DNA of 64,000 nucleotides. Source: Prinsepia uniflora (Eukaryota; Streptophyta; Magnoliopsida; Rosales; Rosaceae). The DNA is taken from contig CM064870.1 in NCBI GenBank assembly GCA_032719365.1, positions 45,044,194 to 45,108,193 of the forward strand, written 5' to 3'. The translations under genes were made by a program, and so were the position numbers. Shown piece by piece: positions 13,060 through 25,698 of the stretch. Below the pieces are notes generated by a model. The model was given only the letters and a program-made list of their open reading frames with translations. It was not told where the DNA came from and made no database searches. The stretch's first letter is position 1. Every line of letters starts with the position of its first letter.

Positions 13060-13786
13060 TGTTGAAACAAAATTCGTCCTTTAAACTCAAAAATCTTCTG
13101 GATCCGTGCAAACAGTAAATAGTAAGATATCATTCGTTCAATGATCGGGACCCGGGGGTTGTTCGACTAAGAACGTTACAATCTTTAAGTCAGCTTTGAA
13201 AGAGAAATCTTAAGAGCTAAGTAGCGTTGAATCGAACTACCTTGTAAATGAAATGAGCTTCACTATTTATAGGGAAGTCTTGAGAGTCTTGGAACGTTCT
13301 GATTGATCGGTTGAATTTGCAATTAAATAATATATTTAAATATTATTTAATAATCATAATAATTTATTGATAATAATGATAATTAATGTTAATAATAATT
13401 ATGATAATCAACATTAATAGTAATTATGATAATAATGATAATTAATGTTAATAATGATAATGATAATTAACATTAATAGTAATTATGATAATAATGATAA
13501 TTAATGTTAATAATGATAATGATAATTAACATTAATAGTAATTATGATAATAATGATAATTAATATTAATAAAAATTGTTTATTATTATGAATATCAATT
13601 ATTTCTCGAAGAATATCAATATTATCGAGCGTTAACCCGTTTTAATAATGTACTTGGCTGACAATACATTATTTACTATGCGGGTGTATGTGAGTCATTA
13701 ATTCCATTACAGGGGTAATTTGGACATTTTAAGAATTATGAGCCACATGGCAGCTCCACAATTTTCAGGCGATTTTGGATTCCACA
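13060..13786 (-). mobile_element. Solo LTR P (727 bp) with palindromic minisatellite
   Basis: On the minus strand it begins TGTGGAATCC and ends TTTCAACA (TG...CA), flanked by a perfect 5-bp target duplication AGAGT at 13055-13059 and 13787-13791. A minus-strand TATA box CTATAAATAG lies near 13263-13272, consistent with an LTR promoter. The size suggests a copia-like LTR, but the lineage is unassigned. Confidence 0.75.
13330..13572. repeat. About 59-bp tandem repeat made of inverted sub-units
   Basis: Roughly three tandem copies of an about 59-bp A+T-rich unit. Each unit holds ATTAATGTTAAT and its reverse complement ATTAACATTAAT, so single strands could form serial hairpins. It lies inside solo LTR P. 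Confidence 0.75.
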
Positions 13787-13791
13787 AGAGT

Positions 13792-14115
13792 TAATACCAG
13801 CCATCATTTTTGTTAAATTAGGCTTCAAAGTTCCTAAATTTGGTTGAGAGAAAATATTATAAAAAGATAAAGGGTTCTCCAATTTGAAGAAAATAATTGT
13901 ATCAGGAATGATATTGAGGATGAGCGATCTTTTCAGAAGGTTATGAGACCCTTTTAGATACGGTGAATGTATTTTCATACTTATCTATTGTTGTTAAGTG
14001 TAAATCGCTTAAATTAATTTTTCTGCAATTACATGGTCCATACGTTTCTTTTTTATATGGTGGAGTTCAATCTCATTATGTTTTTGTTGTATTTTTCTGT
14101 GATAAATTACATCGT
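13792..14115. other. Unassigned intergenic sequence
   Basis: No gene or repeat recognised. A short minus-strand open frame (13736-13978) overlaps the LTR P boundary and has no known motif. Confidence 0.4.
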
Positions 14116-14958
14116 TCAAAATGACGGTTGCTTAGTCCGTCTAGATAGCGGCGCCTAAACGTTCTAATGTGAGAAACCGTTCCACATAATGATTAAGAGT
14201 GTATTTGGATAAAGGAAAATAATAAGGGATTTGATAAATCCACATAATTAGAATTTTATAATTCCTACGTACCAATTTCTTTGTTTGGATAATAAAAATT
14301 GGAATTTACAAATTCCAAAAAAAATAGAAACAAGGAATTTGGATGTCTTAAATGATGAGTTAAGATGATGTCTCAAGGGACAAAATTTTCCAAATGATGA
14401 GTTGAAATAAGTGAAATTTTAATTTCCATGATTTTTAACGTTGACATCCAAACGTTATAATTTTCAAATCATGGAAATTGTAAATATGGAATTACAAATT
14501 ATGAAATTTTGTAAATTCTCATTAAATTAGAAATCTTTCATCCAAACACACTCTAAGTGGCTATGTGAATTTTTATGTACATCCTTATATATATTTGGTG
14601 GGGCCCCATATTTAGTTATATAAGTTCTTTTATATATTTAGTTATATTTGTTATTTTATTTATTAAATATTTAGTTAATAATATAATTATTAATTAAAAT
14701 AAAAATAATAAATTAAAAAACATAGAATATTGTATGATAAAATTAATAAAAATCTTACATTTTCAACATTTATGATTCTCAATTCAATTTACTTATCTAA
14801 ATAATTAATTTTTGTTCTTGGATTATTTGATAATATTCAATATATTATTAATTTGTTGAATTTTATTTATAAAAAAAAACGTCTAGACTCCATCTAACCG
14901 CCTAAACGTTAGGCTCCCTATCGACTGTCCTATGAACGTCTAACGCCGTTTTGAATCT
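14116..14958. mobile_element. Possible terminal-inverted-repeat DNA transposon remnant
   Basis: The left end TTCAAAATGACGGTTGC and the right end (reverse complement TTCAAAACGGCGTTAGACG) form an imperfect terminal inverted repeat. Both ends also share CCGCCTAAACGTT-like sub-terminal sequence (about 14145 and 14905). I see no convincing target duplication and no transposase. A MITE is nested inside. Superfamily not assigned. Confidence 0.4.
14197..14553. mobile_element. Tourist-like (PIF/Harbinger) MITE
   Basis: About 357 bp with terminal inverted repeats GAGTGTATTTGGATAAAG and (reverse complement) GAGTGTGTTTGGATGAAAG, flanked by a 3-bp TAA duplication (14194-14196 and 14554-14556). TAA duplications with G-rich ...TTTGG termini are typical of Tourist-type MITEs. 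Non-coding and A+T-rich. Confidence 0.8.
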
Positions 14959-15511
14959 TGATAAATAGTGATGAGAGAATGATATGACAGATTTACTCAT
15001 TAAATAGTGATTATTTACCTTGCACCCGATCAAATTTGATGGAATACTTAATGGAGTTGCTCAGAGTGATTAAATATATGTATTTATAAAAATAAAAATA
15101 AAAAAAGCGATGAAATTGATGAATATGAAAGGAAAGCAATGGATGAAAATGTGAGTTTGACAAAATAAAAAGAGCAGTGGTGATAATAAGCAAAATGCAT
15201 AATTGAACAAATTGAAAAATATTTTTGTTGATAACAAATGAACAATTTTATTGAGGTTCGAAATAAATAAATTTAAGAAAAGAACTGCACCACACGATTT
15301 ATCTCATTTCTACGTAGAAAAAACAACGTATTTTTGCCTGGGATTTATAACTCCACGCTTTGCTCCCAACCATTATTCAGGGCCGGAGAGTTTCTCTCAG
15401 AGACAAGAGGGAAACTCCACTCTGCTTCTGCCCCTTACTCTAGGCACTTTTCATTCTCACACCTCGGAAAGCTCTCAGTTAGGCTTAATTCTCCAATTTT
15501 TCTACCCAATC
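14959..15511 (+). promoter_or_regulatory. Upstream and 5' UTR region of the ABCF gene
   Basis: This stretch separates the transposon remnant from the ABCF start codon. The frame stays open upstream to 15251 but has no ATG before 15512, so the open part is probably 5' UTR. TTTATAA near 15345 could be a TATA box; there is no other evidence for the transcription start. Confidence 0.35.
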
Positions 15512-18500
15512 ATGGATTTGACCTCCAAGCTTCAATGCCTTGACCTCCGCTCAATGTTCTTCACCGGCTCAGCGCCTTTAGATGGCCGAATGACGGCTCT
15601 CTCGCCTCGCCTTCCCTCAGTTTCCAATCGAATAGCTACTCAATCAAGTAGAGGTAACAACACTAACTCTATCAGAACCAGAAATCTGTACAAACCCAGA
15701 AGAGCAAATGTTAAAATTACAACTCAGTTATCGGCTTTGGCCGTCGAAAAATCGGTAGCCGAAACTACGGCCGAAAACGATATTGAATCCTTGTTTTCGG
15801 ATAATTTAAAGAATGAATTTGAGCATAGACGTGATAAGAAGAATTCAAACTCTGGGGCTTCGGGTATATCTTCTGGTGTTAAGCTCGAAAATGTGATGAA
15901 AAGCTATAAGGGTGTCACTGTGCTGAAGGACGTGAGTTGGGAAGTGAAAAAGGGTGATAAAGTTGGATTGGTGGGTGTAAATGGAGCAGGGAAAACAACT
16001 CAGATGAGAATTATTGCCGGTTTAGAAGAACCCGATTCTGGAAATGTAACCAAGGCAAAGCCGAATATGAAAATTGCATTTTTGAGTCAAGAATTCGAGG
16101 TTTCGTTGAGTAGGACCGTCAAGGAGGAGTTTATGAGTGCGTTTAAGGAGGAGATGGAGGTAGCAGGGAAGTTGGAAAAGGTGCAAAAGGCGCTGGAGAA
16201 TTCAGTTAATGATTTGGACTTGATGGGAAGGCTTTTGGATGAGTTTGATAAGCTTCAGAATCAGGCACAGTCGGTTAACTTGGATATGGTGGATGCAAAG
16301 ATTAATAAGTTGATGCCAGAACTGGGGTTTGCCGCGGAGGATTCCGATAGGCTGGTGGCCTCATTTAGCAGTGGTTGGCAGATGAGGATGTCACTTGGGA
16401 AGATTTTACTTCAGGTATATTAACTGTCCTATTGATCAGGGCGTTTTGTATGTTGGATGATCTGCGGTGGTGTAGGAATCTGAATTATAGCTTGGAGTGT
16501 TTATTATGTATGCATGGATATCTTTCGATATTATTTTCATGCTTTCTTCGACAGTATTATGCAACTGTGTTCTATTGAAGAAATTGGTTTCAGACAATTG
16601 TTGATTAATAGTTTGCAAGCGAATTGGTAATGTAAATTTCTGAGTAGTAAGAAGCTGTTTCCAACAAGTATTTTTTTTTCCTACAACATGTGATATTTTT
16701 CTATGTGAGTTGAACTTGAGAAAGAACTCAAAAAATAAGCATTGTAATAATCATAGCATGCGTAAGCTGTCTCTGAGTGTAAATTTGCTCAGCTGCTGAT
16801 CACTGCACCGTGTTTTTATCTTCAGGAGCCTGATTTACTACTCTTGGATGAGCCAACGAATCACCTTGACCTTGACACAATTGAGTGGCTTGAGGATTAT
16901 CTCAATCAGCAAGATGTGCCAATGGTTATCATATCTCATGATCGAGCTTTTCTAGATCAGTTGTGTACAAAAATAGTGGAAACAGATATGGGGATCTCCA
17001 GGACATATGACGGAAACTACTCTGAGTATTTTATTGCCAAGGCAGCATGGATTGAAACACAAAATGCAGCTTGGGAGAAGCAGCAGAAGGAAATTGACCA
17101 GACAAAAGACTTGATACACAGGTTGGGTGCTGGAGCTAATTCTGGCCGTGCTTCTTCTGCTGAAAAGGTACACTGACATTGACCTGACTAGGAAGTGGAT
17201 TGATGTGCAATTCTAAAAGAAACTTAATACTCTAATCTAACCTGGACAATCAGTTAAAATGGATTTTGTCAGTTAATTTTCTCAATTTAAGATAAATCCA
17301 ACTTAGCTGCTTTCATTTTCTTTTCTCAGTAGTGAAAACTTTAGAGCGTTTTTTTTTCCAAAACGAAGTTTTTCTTAGACTGTCCTTTTTAGTTGGCTTG
17401 TAGTCTGCCCTCATTCAATCTTTTAAAGCAGAGTTACAGTAAATAGTGGTTTATCCAAATAATAAAATCACTTTAAATAACTATCTATAGCTGTTCATGA
17501 TTCTGAATAATGCAAAAGAGGCGACTTTCTTATACTTGTTTAATGCCCCTAAGCCGTTCATATGTTTTTCTGACTATGGCTTTGTATGTAATCATTTTAG
17601 TGCCTACTTCAATTCTTGATCTAACATTCTTTCTGCTGCCAATAACAGAAGCTGGAGAAACTTCAGGAGGAGGATCTAATTGAAAGGCCATTCCAGAGGA
17701 AACAAATGAAGATCAGATTTCCTGAGCGAGGACGAAGCGGAAGGTTTGTTGCAACAATTAAGAATCTGGAATTTGGATTTGGGGATAAGGTGTGTTGACT
17801 TGTTGCTAATGATTTTTAAATACTAATAAATTGATTCTTATTTTTGAAACTGTTCATCTGCAAGTTTTATATATTTTGTTGCGGAGAACTGAGTCAAATT
17901 GTAAATTATTATGTCAATCTGCGTTTTGCTCCAGGTCCTATTTGACAAAGCAAATCTTACAATTGAAAGAGGAGAGAAAGTTGCCATTCTTGGCCCAAAT
18001 GGATGTGGAAAGAGTACTTTGCTGAAACTAATCATGGGTTTACAAAAGCCTTTAGCAGGTGAAGTTGAGATTGGGGAGCATAACGTACTGCCTAATTATT
18101 TTGAGCAAAATCAGGTTTCTTACTGTCATTTACAAAATTTCTATTTCTAGATTTCCTCAAATAAATTCTATTTCCATTTTTTTTTCTCTCCTCTCTTTTC
18201 TTATTTAATTACAATTTGCATTGCTATTATAGGCTGAGGCACTTGATTTAAATAAAACAGTACTTGAGACAGTAGAAGAAGCTGCAGAGGACTGGAGACT
18301 TGATGATATAAAGGGTCTCCTTGGGCGTTGCAATTTCAAATCGGATATGCTTGATAGAAAGGTTTCCCTTTTGAGTGGTGGTGAGAAGGTAAAATTTCAC
18401 AAACTTGCAACTGATGTTTCTTCTGTCTTTTCCTTCCAGTGAGGCATTAACTTTAGTGTTGTAACACTTTAAACTTCTCACTGCTTTTATTGATTCTAAA

Positions 18501-19386
18501 TACTTATACGAGAAGCCTGCACTGTATCTAGAAGTTAACATGTCCATATCCCAAAACCATGAAAAAATCGATTTGAGTGCTGAACTAGGTGGTCGTTTTA
18601 ACAGTTTGTCTTTTGCTTTTGCTAGGCACGCCTTGCCTTCTGCAAGTTCATGGTGAAGCCATCGACTCTGCTAGTTCTGGATGAACCAACAAATCATTTG
18701 GATATCCCTTCTAAAGAGATGCTTGAGGCATGTCTCACATTTTTCCTTCCTTTCTCTATTTTGTAATGAATGTTTTGTATTAGTTCAACATCTTTTACCT
18801 GTATTATGATCTGTAATTGTTTTGCAGGAGGCAATAACGGAGTACAAAGGCACTGTCATCACAGTTTCTCATGACCGATACTTCATTAAGCAAATAGTTA
18901 ATAGAGTAGTGGAAGTTAAAGATCGGAAGTTGCAAAATTATGCAGGCGACTACAATGTAAGCTCCCTTTTAAAATCTTTGCATTTGTCTGTTTTTCCTGA
19001 TTTACTGAGTGTGGTCTCTGGGTTAGCTCAAAAAGTAAAAAGATGATCACTTTATCTGGTGGGTGATTCTGACCATGAAATTTGCTGGCATGCAGTATTA
19101 TCTAGAGAAGAACCTTGATGCTAGGGAAAGAGCGCTGGAGCGGGAGGCAGAGATAGAAGAAAAGGCTCCTAAAGTGAAAGCGAAATCGAAGATGTCCAAG
19201 GTAAGCATTCTTCCTCTATTATGAAACGAAAAGATATTCGTTAAATTTTACTGAAGCAATCTGAGCCGATATCATGTTTGTTTCCTGTAGGCTGAAAAGG
19301 AAGCTCGGAAGAAGCAAAAGATGCAGGCATTTCAGCAAGCAAAGGCAAAATCGAAAGGAACAAAGAATGCCAAGAGATGGAATTGA
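15512..19386 (+). CDS. ABCF5: ABCF-type ATPase (ABC transporter F family member 5-like), nine exons
   Basis: Coding exons: 15512-16414, 16826-17167, 17649-17789, 17935-18114, 18233-18388, 18626-18727, 18828-18956, 19096-19200, 19291-19386. All introns fall between codons, and the sum is 717 aa plus stop. Two ABC domains lie in tandem without membrane segments. Domain 1: Walker A GVNGAGKTT (155-163), signature-like FSSGWQ (285-290), Walker B with DEPTNHLD (309-316), His-loop ISHDR (337-341). A linker follows, then domain 2: Walker A GPNGCGKST (482-490), signature LSGGE (569-573), DEPTNHLD (593-600), His-loop VSHDR (621-625). The Lys-rich tail ends AKRWN. ABCF proteins are soluble ATPases that act on ribosomes or translation, not transporters. 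The Ser/Arg-rich N-terminus of about 80 residues looks like a plastid transit peptide (inference). Intron 6 is GC-AG (GAG|GCATGT). The start is the first in-frame ATG. Length fits plant ABCF5 proteins of about 700 aa. Confidence 0.93.
18728..18827 (+). other. GC-AG intron of the ABCF gene
   Basis: The exon before ends ATGCTTGAG and is followed by GCATGT; the exon after follows TTTTGCAG and begins GAGGCAATAACG. Joining here gives an unbroken family-typical protein (SKEMLEEAITEYKG). No GT donor nearby restores the frame, so a GC donor is the simplest reading. Confidence 0.75.
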
Positions 19387-19864
19387 GTGAAGCTTTGAGT
19401 ATCGTTGAAGATTCACCCTTGTTGAATTAATTTGATTTCTACAAAAAAATTAGTAGGCAAAATTTGAAATGGCCTTTTGTGAGCCAGCTAGTCGATCATG
19501 ACCATGTATGTTATGTATATAACGGTTAATGCATTAAGATTGTGGCAAAATCATCTATTTCTTTCATCCTCTCCATTGTTTTCTCTTTTCTTTTGGGATT
19601 GTAATAAGAGTTCTTTATGGTGACTATCTAGTTTGAGCCACGCTCAAATTTAATTTCTCTATTGTTTTTTTTGTTTTTTGTTTTTCTCAATTCATTCATT
19701 CGCTCAAAATCTTGTGTAATTCATTTATTAGTAAGTTATAATAGTGTTGTTAGATAAATTTGAAGAAGATAATGATTTGTGTACATTATCTGAATATGTA
19801 TCACTTACATAAGGATTTGATGGATTGTATGATAACGGAGAGAGATGGGCAAGCATCTGAGGTG
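19387..19864 (+). other. 3' UTR and downstream flank of the ABCF gene
   Basis: T-rich non-coding sequence after the stop codon. A 3' UTR is expected in the first few hundred bases, but I see no unambiguous polyadenylation signal. It ends at the left edge of element C. Confidence 0.4.
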
Positions 19865-20026
19865 TGTTGACGATGTGGAATAGATTGAGGTACGCGGTAA
19901 CATCTAATCTAAGTCAATCATCGGATATCAAGATTTATAGTAGTTCATCCTATAAAGAGGGCTATGTTCATTGTAGTGTTCGTATTATTTATGTGTATGA
20001 GAATACATCAGTGTTTACATGTGTGA

Positions 20027-21793
20027 TGTAGCGACCCATAACTTTGAGAAAGTCAAAATGACGATTTTACCCTTGTAAGGTAAAATGTTAACTTTTTGGA
20101 CGATCCATGAGTACCATTGTGTAGGTCTCGGAATTCTGAATATGTAGACAAGTGGTAGGACAAAATCGGAGGTTGGAAAGTTTCAATACGGGGCAAATAT
20201 TAAATAGGGATATTTTGGTAATTTACCATAAAAATGCATTTTGGTAATTTTTCAAGAACAACCTAGTCTAGTTTAGAAAGATCTTGAATTTTCCCACCTT
20301 TAGTCGTCCACCGACTTAGTGTTCTATAAAAAAAAATGTGTGTGTTTATGTTGGTAGTTCAGTGGAGATGCACCGAAAAGGAGAAAAAATGATGAAAATT
20401 GAGAAAATAAATAGAAAGATGAAGAAGGGCCAGAGAGAGAGAGATAGGAGAAGAAGAGAAAAGTTCAAGCTGGAAAGGAAAACTAGAGACGAGCTAGAGA
20501 AGGGTGTTTTCACCCAGACTTGAGGACACGCCCGAGGTTGGCTCGTGGAGAGTTGGCTCGTTTCAAGGGTTTCTGGTACAAACCGAGGATCCTGGTGAGT
20601 TAGGTAAGTTCCTATGTTCATTTTAAGTTAGAAAAGTCGAAGAATGGATGCTGGAAGGACCCAAGAACAAACTGTGAAACTTTCGCCAAAAAGTGAAGGT
20701 TACATATCTTACTTTCTAGTGTCTATTCCACGATTTAGAACTCATAGATATGTTCCTAGGATTGTGAAGATTTAATTTGGTGAAGAAAACTAGAGAAAAA
20801 AGACGTGAAAATGTGATTTAAGAAACGAGTTACAATCACGGGCTGGGCGACCCAAATCACAGACCCGGCTGAAGGTCAGGGGCTAGTAGCCCTACGACTA
20901 TGTTGCAATCACGTGTGAGGGCCATGACGGTACATGAAAGCGCATCCGGTGGTTTTTGGTGGTACGGTCAACACGAAAAATACTCCTCTCTTCATTCTGA
21001 GTTCAATGATACTATGATTTTGTTAAATGGATTTCGTTTGAATATAGTTTTGGTTATTCAAAGTATTATGTTATATTATAAACTTAAATTATATTTTGGT
21101 TAATTAAATTAGATTTATTGGTGTAAATTATGGTACTTAGATGTGGGATTAAAGAATAGATATGTTAATGTGGTTATGAATATTTTGATGATTATATGGT
21201 TGCTATGATTGTGATGGATTAGGATGAATTAAAATGTGAACAAGAAGTATTATATATGTTGATAACATGACAATCCTATTATGTTATATACATGATGCAA
21301 TGTTATTATAAGTGGATATTGTGAGATGTTGAGTGTGTGCACTTTATTATGTATATTTGTGGTGCCAATTACTTAGTGAAAATGGACTTATACGTGAATT
21401 ATAATAAAAAGGAAAACTTATGGATATTAGAGAATAGTAATATGTTTGGTGTACATAGACTTTTGTGATAAAATATGTTAAACAAAAGAACTAAGGAACT
21501 ATGAGTTTGTGATAAATTTTATTAATAGGAATAATATCGAATACATAGGTAATTGAATTGGTAAATATCGATGATTTTAACAACAGAAGTAAAACCCCAA
21601 TTAAGGTCAAATTAGAAATTTTCACTAGTTGGCAGGGTTGATGGGTTAGATGTGGGCGGTAACCTTACAAGGATGAGCTTAAATTTGGTTAATCTAGCAA
21701 ATTACAGGCTTGGTTAACATTAAAATTATCCCTAGTCTGATAAAATTTATGAGACGGGAGCATGACTGGTGAACTTAGGGACAGGTCTTGTCA
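20027..21793 (+). mobile_element. Solo LTR D (1.77 kb) nested in element C
   Basis: It starts TGTAGCGACCC, ends AGGTCTTGTCA and has a perfect 5-bp duplication TGTGA at 20022-20026 and 21794-21798. It shows the group layout: AAAATGACGATTTTACCC near the start, TATA-like TTCTATAAA (about 20320), purine-rich leader (about 20380-20470) and a splice-donor-like GGTAAG (about 20602). Confidence 0.9.
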
Positions 21794-21801
21794 TGTGAAG
21801 T

Positions 21802-21805
<4 letters not shown>

Positions 21806-21856
<51 letters not shown>

Positions 21857-21872
21857 GAGAGAGAGAGAGAGA
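21806..21872. repeat. (GA)n microsatellite
   Basis: A nearly perfect GA dinucleotide run directly after solo LTR D, inside element C's LTR. The homologous place in the other LTR (26340-26390) has a shorter impure GA run. Confidence 0.9.
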
Positions 21873-23878
21873 AAAGAAAGAAAGAAAGAATGAAAGAGTC
21901 TTCTCCCATCCAACCTTGAACCCCCTTCTAAGTAACCAAGATCCACTATTTATAGAAAAGTAGACTTGATGTAGAAGTCTCCAACAAATGGTCCACAATG
22001 GAGGAAGACATGGCCTCTTCCGGTCCAAGGATTGATTTTAGTCCATGTTGAGGCTTCTCATAAGCTAGTATGTACAATGAGTAGTGGTACCACTATGAGG
22101 ATGGGGTACCGCCCTATGGGTACCACCCACGGAGGGTGGTAACACTTGCTAGAGAACTTGTGCCAATATTGTCCTCTACCAAGGGGTTGACACCTAGTGT
22201 TCTAGGTTGACTTCTAATGCCTTGGGACTCCAAATAGCTCTACCCAAGGCCACATAAGGAAATAGGAGGGAAGTTCCCTAGGTGAGACTTTATGCACCAT
22301 GGGATGAGAGACAAGTGTTCCTCATTTATAGCTATGTATAGGGAAAGTTGAGGCATGGTTTATGGGGGCGGAAAGCCTATTGGCTGGGCAGTTGATTGGT
22401 ACCACTAATGAGTGGTACCACCAAGTGAATGGTACTGTTGGGTGAGTGGTACCTCTGGGTGAATAGTGCCAAATGAGTGATACCTTGGTAGGCAACTAAG
22501 TGGTACTCTGATAAGTGGTACCGTGGTTGTTGTTTGGGCCTAGCCTAGAGCAGGTCTTGTGAACTTGGGCTAATAGTAGGTCCATGTGGTGGGCTTACAT
22601 GGTTCAACCTTTGAGGATCCTAAAGGGGTTTTGTCAAGTGTTGTCTGCTACAGTATGTTAGATTCAGCTCGCTATACTATAACCATCAAAAGGAGTCTCC
22701 CAACTCCCTAGTCGAGAGCTTTCTCTCAGGTGGGGAGTTGAATCATTGATGACATTTGAGTCGAATCTAGCAGACCCTAAACAATTAATCATCTTAGCAA
22801 AGGTGGCGAATTGAGGCGGTAGCTATGGTGGACAGCTCAGGAGGTAGCAGTAGTAGACAGATGAGATAATAACTATGGTGGATAGCACATGCAAAAGCAT
22901 TGGTGGACAGCTGAGCAATAGAAATGGTGGGAAACTAAGGCAATATGATGGTGGTAAGTCCCCAAGTCTACTCAAGTACCTAGTTGAGGTTGAACTTGTA
23001 TCCATGCTAGATTAACCAGACTTAGGTAAAACAAGAAGATCAAATATACAACAAATATATAATTTCAAGTGCTTACCAAATAACACATAATGTAAAGACA
23101 TGAAAATCTAGTTGGGGTACCCCTCTTCCGACCAGGTACCACTTATTGGGTAAGAAATGCAAGCACATGTGGCTGTCCACACTAAAGGCAAGCGTAGATG
23201 GGCAAGGCGCAGTGGTGTCATCGTAGTGGTGTCAAGAACAATGATACTAGGTATAGTGGTACCAAGCGCACTTCAAGTTGTCTGCGATTAGAGATGGATA
23301 CCACACTTCACACTTGTCATGGAAGCTACCGTGGAATAATGGATTTTCCCATTAACATGTGCTATGTAGAGAGTAGGTCATCCATGAAAGGGAGAGCTTG
23401 GCATCCCCTCAACAAAGATTAGGTGGAGAACAGGTCATCTACAAAAGGGAGAACTTGGCATCGCCTCAACAAAGATAAGGTGGAAAATGGGTCATCCATA
23501 TGGGGGAGAGCTTGGCATCCTCTAAACAAAAAAAGTTGGTGGCCATCTGATTGTAGGGAATGAACTCCTGATAAGGAGAATGTCACCTAGCGAGCGAGTG
23601 ATACCGAGATGAGAGGTACCACATGGTAACTGGTACCTTTATAGCTATGTACCTCCCTTTCGACATTCTGTACACATAAATGAGACCATCAGATGGTAGA
23701 GAAGGGTTGCATGAAGAGGCAAGCAGTGGTATCAGCCTTTTTACTAATTGTCTCAACTACTAGGAGATTTCTGGTAATCGTGAGGATTTATTTTTCTGGT
23801 TACCCACTTGAGCAGAACCCCTGATCGGTACTCTTTAAGCGGTACTCGCTGCAAGTTTGGGCGGCAATTGAGGCTGAG

Positions 23879-25698
23879 TATAACACCCAGAATCTCGAGA
23901 GAAGGTAAAACTAGAAGGAAATGAGAATTTTACCTCTAGTGATAAAAAATTGACTTTTTAACCTGAGGACTTGTTGGACATTCCGAGAGGACCGTGACAA
24001 AAGTCTCGGATTCCTGAATTTATAGACAGTTAGTATATTGAAATCAGAGATTGTAAAGCTTTGGTACATGCCAAATTTGAGTAGGGCTATTTTGGTCATT
24101 TTGACCAAAAGGGTATTTTGGTCATTTGAAGGAAAAAACCTAGAAAAGTCCAGAACCTTCTTCCATTTTCTCTCCATCATGGTTCCACTGAACTATTCAT
24201 TCTACATATATGTGTTGTGTGTGTTTTTTTGTGCCATTCGGTGAAAAATAGCCGAAGAAAAGAAAGAAATGAAAAACAAAGGGAGAAAAAAGGGAAATGA
24301 CAGGAAGGAAGAAGATAAGAGGCATGGTTCAATGAAAGGAAGAAAAAAGAGTCGAGGGTGGGTGATCCTAGAACTCAAACCCATGAGGACCAACGATGGC
24401 CATGGGTTAAAAAATGGTTCTGAGGCTCCCTAGTGCTTATCTGGGGATCTTAGATGGTGAGTTAAGTCCCTGGGGTCATTTTGGGACTTAAAGAATGAAG
24501 CTTGGAGGTCTGGGAAGGCTGTAGCGAGAGAGTAAAGCCATGGACAAAAATCCATGAACTTGGAAGGCACAAACGAGGTATGTTTTCTAGATTTTGATTG
24601 CATAGATCTCGTCCTTTGATTCTGTAGATGCTGTTAGACACTTAAAACATGAAAAAAGACGTGAAAAATAGGTTTTAGAGTTGGGTTTGATCGCTGGGTT
24701 GGGCGACCCGAGTTGCAGACCCAGTTGGAGGTTGCTAGTGACAGGCCTGTGCATAAGGCCCAAGTGTGGAGGCCTTTCGACGGCGTGTGAGTGTACATGC
24801 GGCCGTTCCTGATGGTGCAACCAACATGAAAGTTGTTCCTCTCTTCGTACTAGATTTAATGGTATAGAGTTTGGATTAATTAAACACCAACTGAATATTT
24901 TCCTGAATTTTCCTATCTTATGTGATTATTTTCTATATTATAAGGTTATGTTCTAAATTGGAGTTTTATATGGAAAACTTGTGGAAATATAAACAAATGA
25001 AATTAGAGAACTTGACTAAAATTATCTTTGGCTTAAAGAAATTGTATGGGTTTTGAAATTAAATGGGATATTTCAAGGTATGGTTAAGAAATCTATTGTA
25101 AGGTTCACAAAGTTGTAATTTTTATGAAAAATGAAGGAACTTATCAAAGGTGATGAGTACCATGTTTACTATGTAATGAAGAGATGAGGTGATTATATGT
25201 GATTTTATTGTGGAGTATAAAAAAAATGGTGATTAAGAATTTCGTTAATGGTTATACATGGAAATTAGTATATTGTTAAGGATTATAAGGAAAGGCGCCT
25301 TTAGGGGAAAAAAAAAAGGATAATTGTGATTTTATAAGGAATTAATATATTTATGTAAAAGTTACTACCTTAGGTTTATAATTTATGTTGTGCAAATTTA
25401 AAGGGTTTTACGATTGGGAATTAACTAATCTATAATATGAATTTTTGGTAAATGAAGATTGATAAACAAGAAATATCAAGAAGTGTATTAGTAAATAATG
25501 TCCACCTCTTAGCGGGACAAGTTGGCTGGATGTGGGCGGTGCCGCGCAGGAGGTGCAGCGCAGTAGGTGCATTCTATTTAGTTGAGTGACAAATAAGAAC
25601 AAGGTTGAAGGTAGGAAGAATCCCTTGTTTGACAAGAATGGTTAGACGGATGCAGGACCAGTTCGGTTATCCTGATATCTTAGGAACGGGTCATGCCA
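23879..25698 (+). mobile_element. Solo LTR E (1.82 kb) nested in element C
   Basis: It starts TATAACACCC (decayed TGTAACACCC), ends GGGTCATGCCA and has a perfect 5-bp duplication CTGAG at 23874-23878 and 25699-25703. Purine-rich leader at 24253-24320 and GAGGTATGT donor-like sequence at about 24575. Confidence 0.85.

Larger units (their letters stand above)
19865..22685 (-). mobile_element. Element C 3' LTR (minus strand), interrupted by solo LTR D
   Basis: The left edge TGTTGACGATGTGG and the right edge ..CTATAACCA correspond to the ends of the second copy at 26152-29964. Without the insert it is about 1.05 kb. A minus-strand TATA box CTATAAATAG lies at 21946-21955, and a (GA)n tract at about 21806-21872. 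Several GTGGTACCAC-type palindromes occur at 22080-22520. Polypurine-tract-like sequence (reverse complement GGGAGACTCCTTTTGA) adjoins it at about 22686, which marks it as the 3' LTR. Confidence 0.7.

Noticed and set aside
15251..15511. N-terminal extension of the ABCF protein from an upstream open frame
   Set aside because: The frame opens with TTG and has no ATG before 15512, and the family N-terminus fits a start at MDLTSKLQ.
21747..22028. Ser-Leu repeat protein
   Set aside because: It is the (GA)n microsatellite read as TCTCTC on the minus strand.
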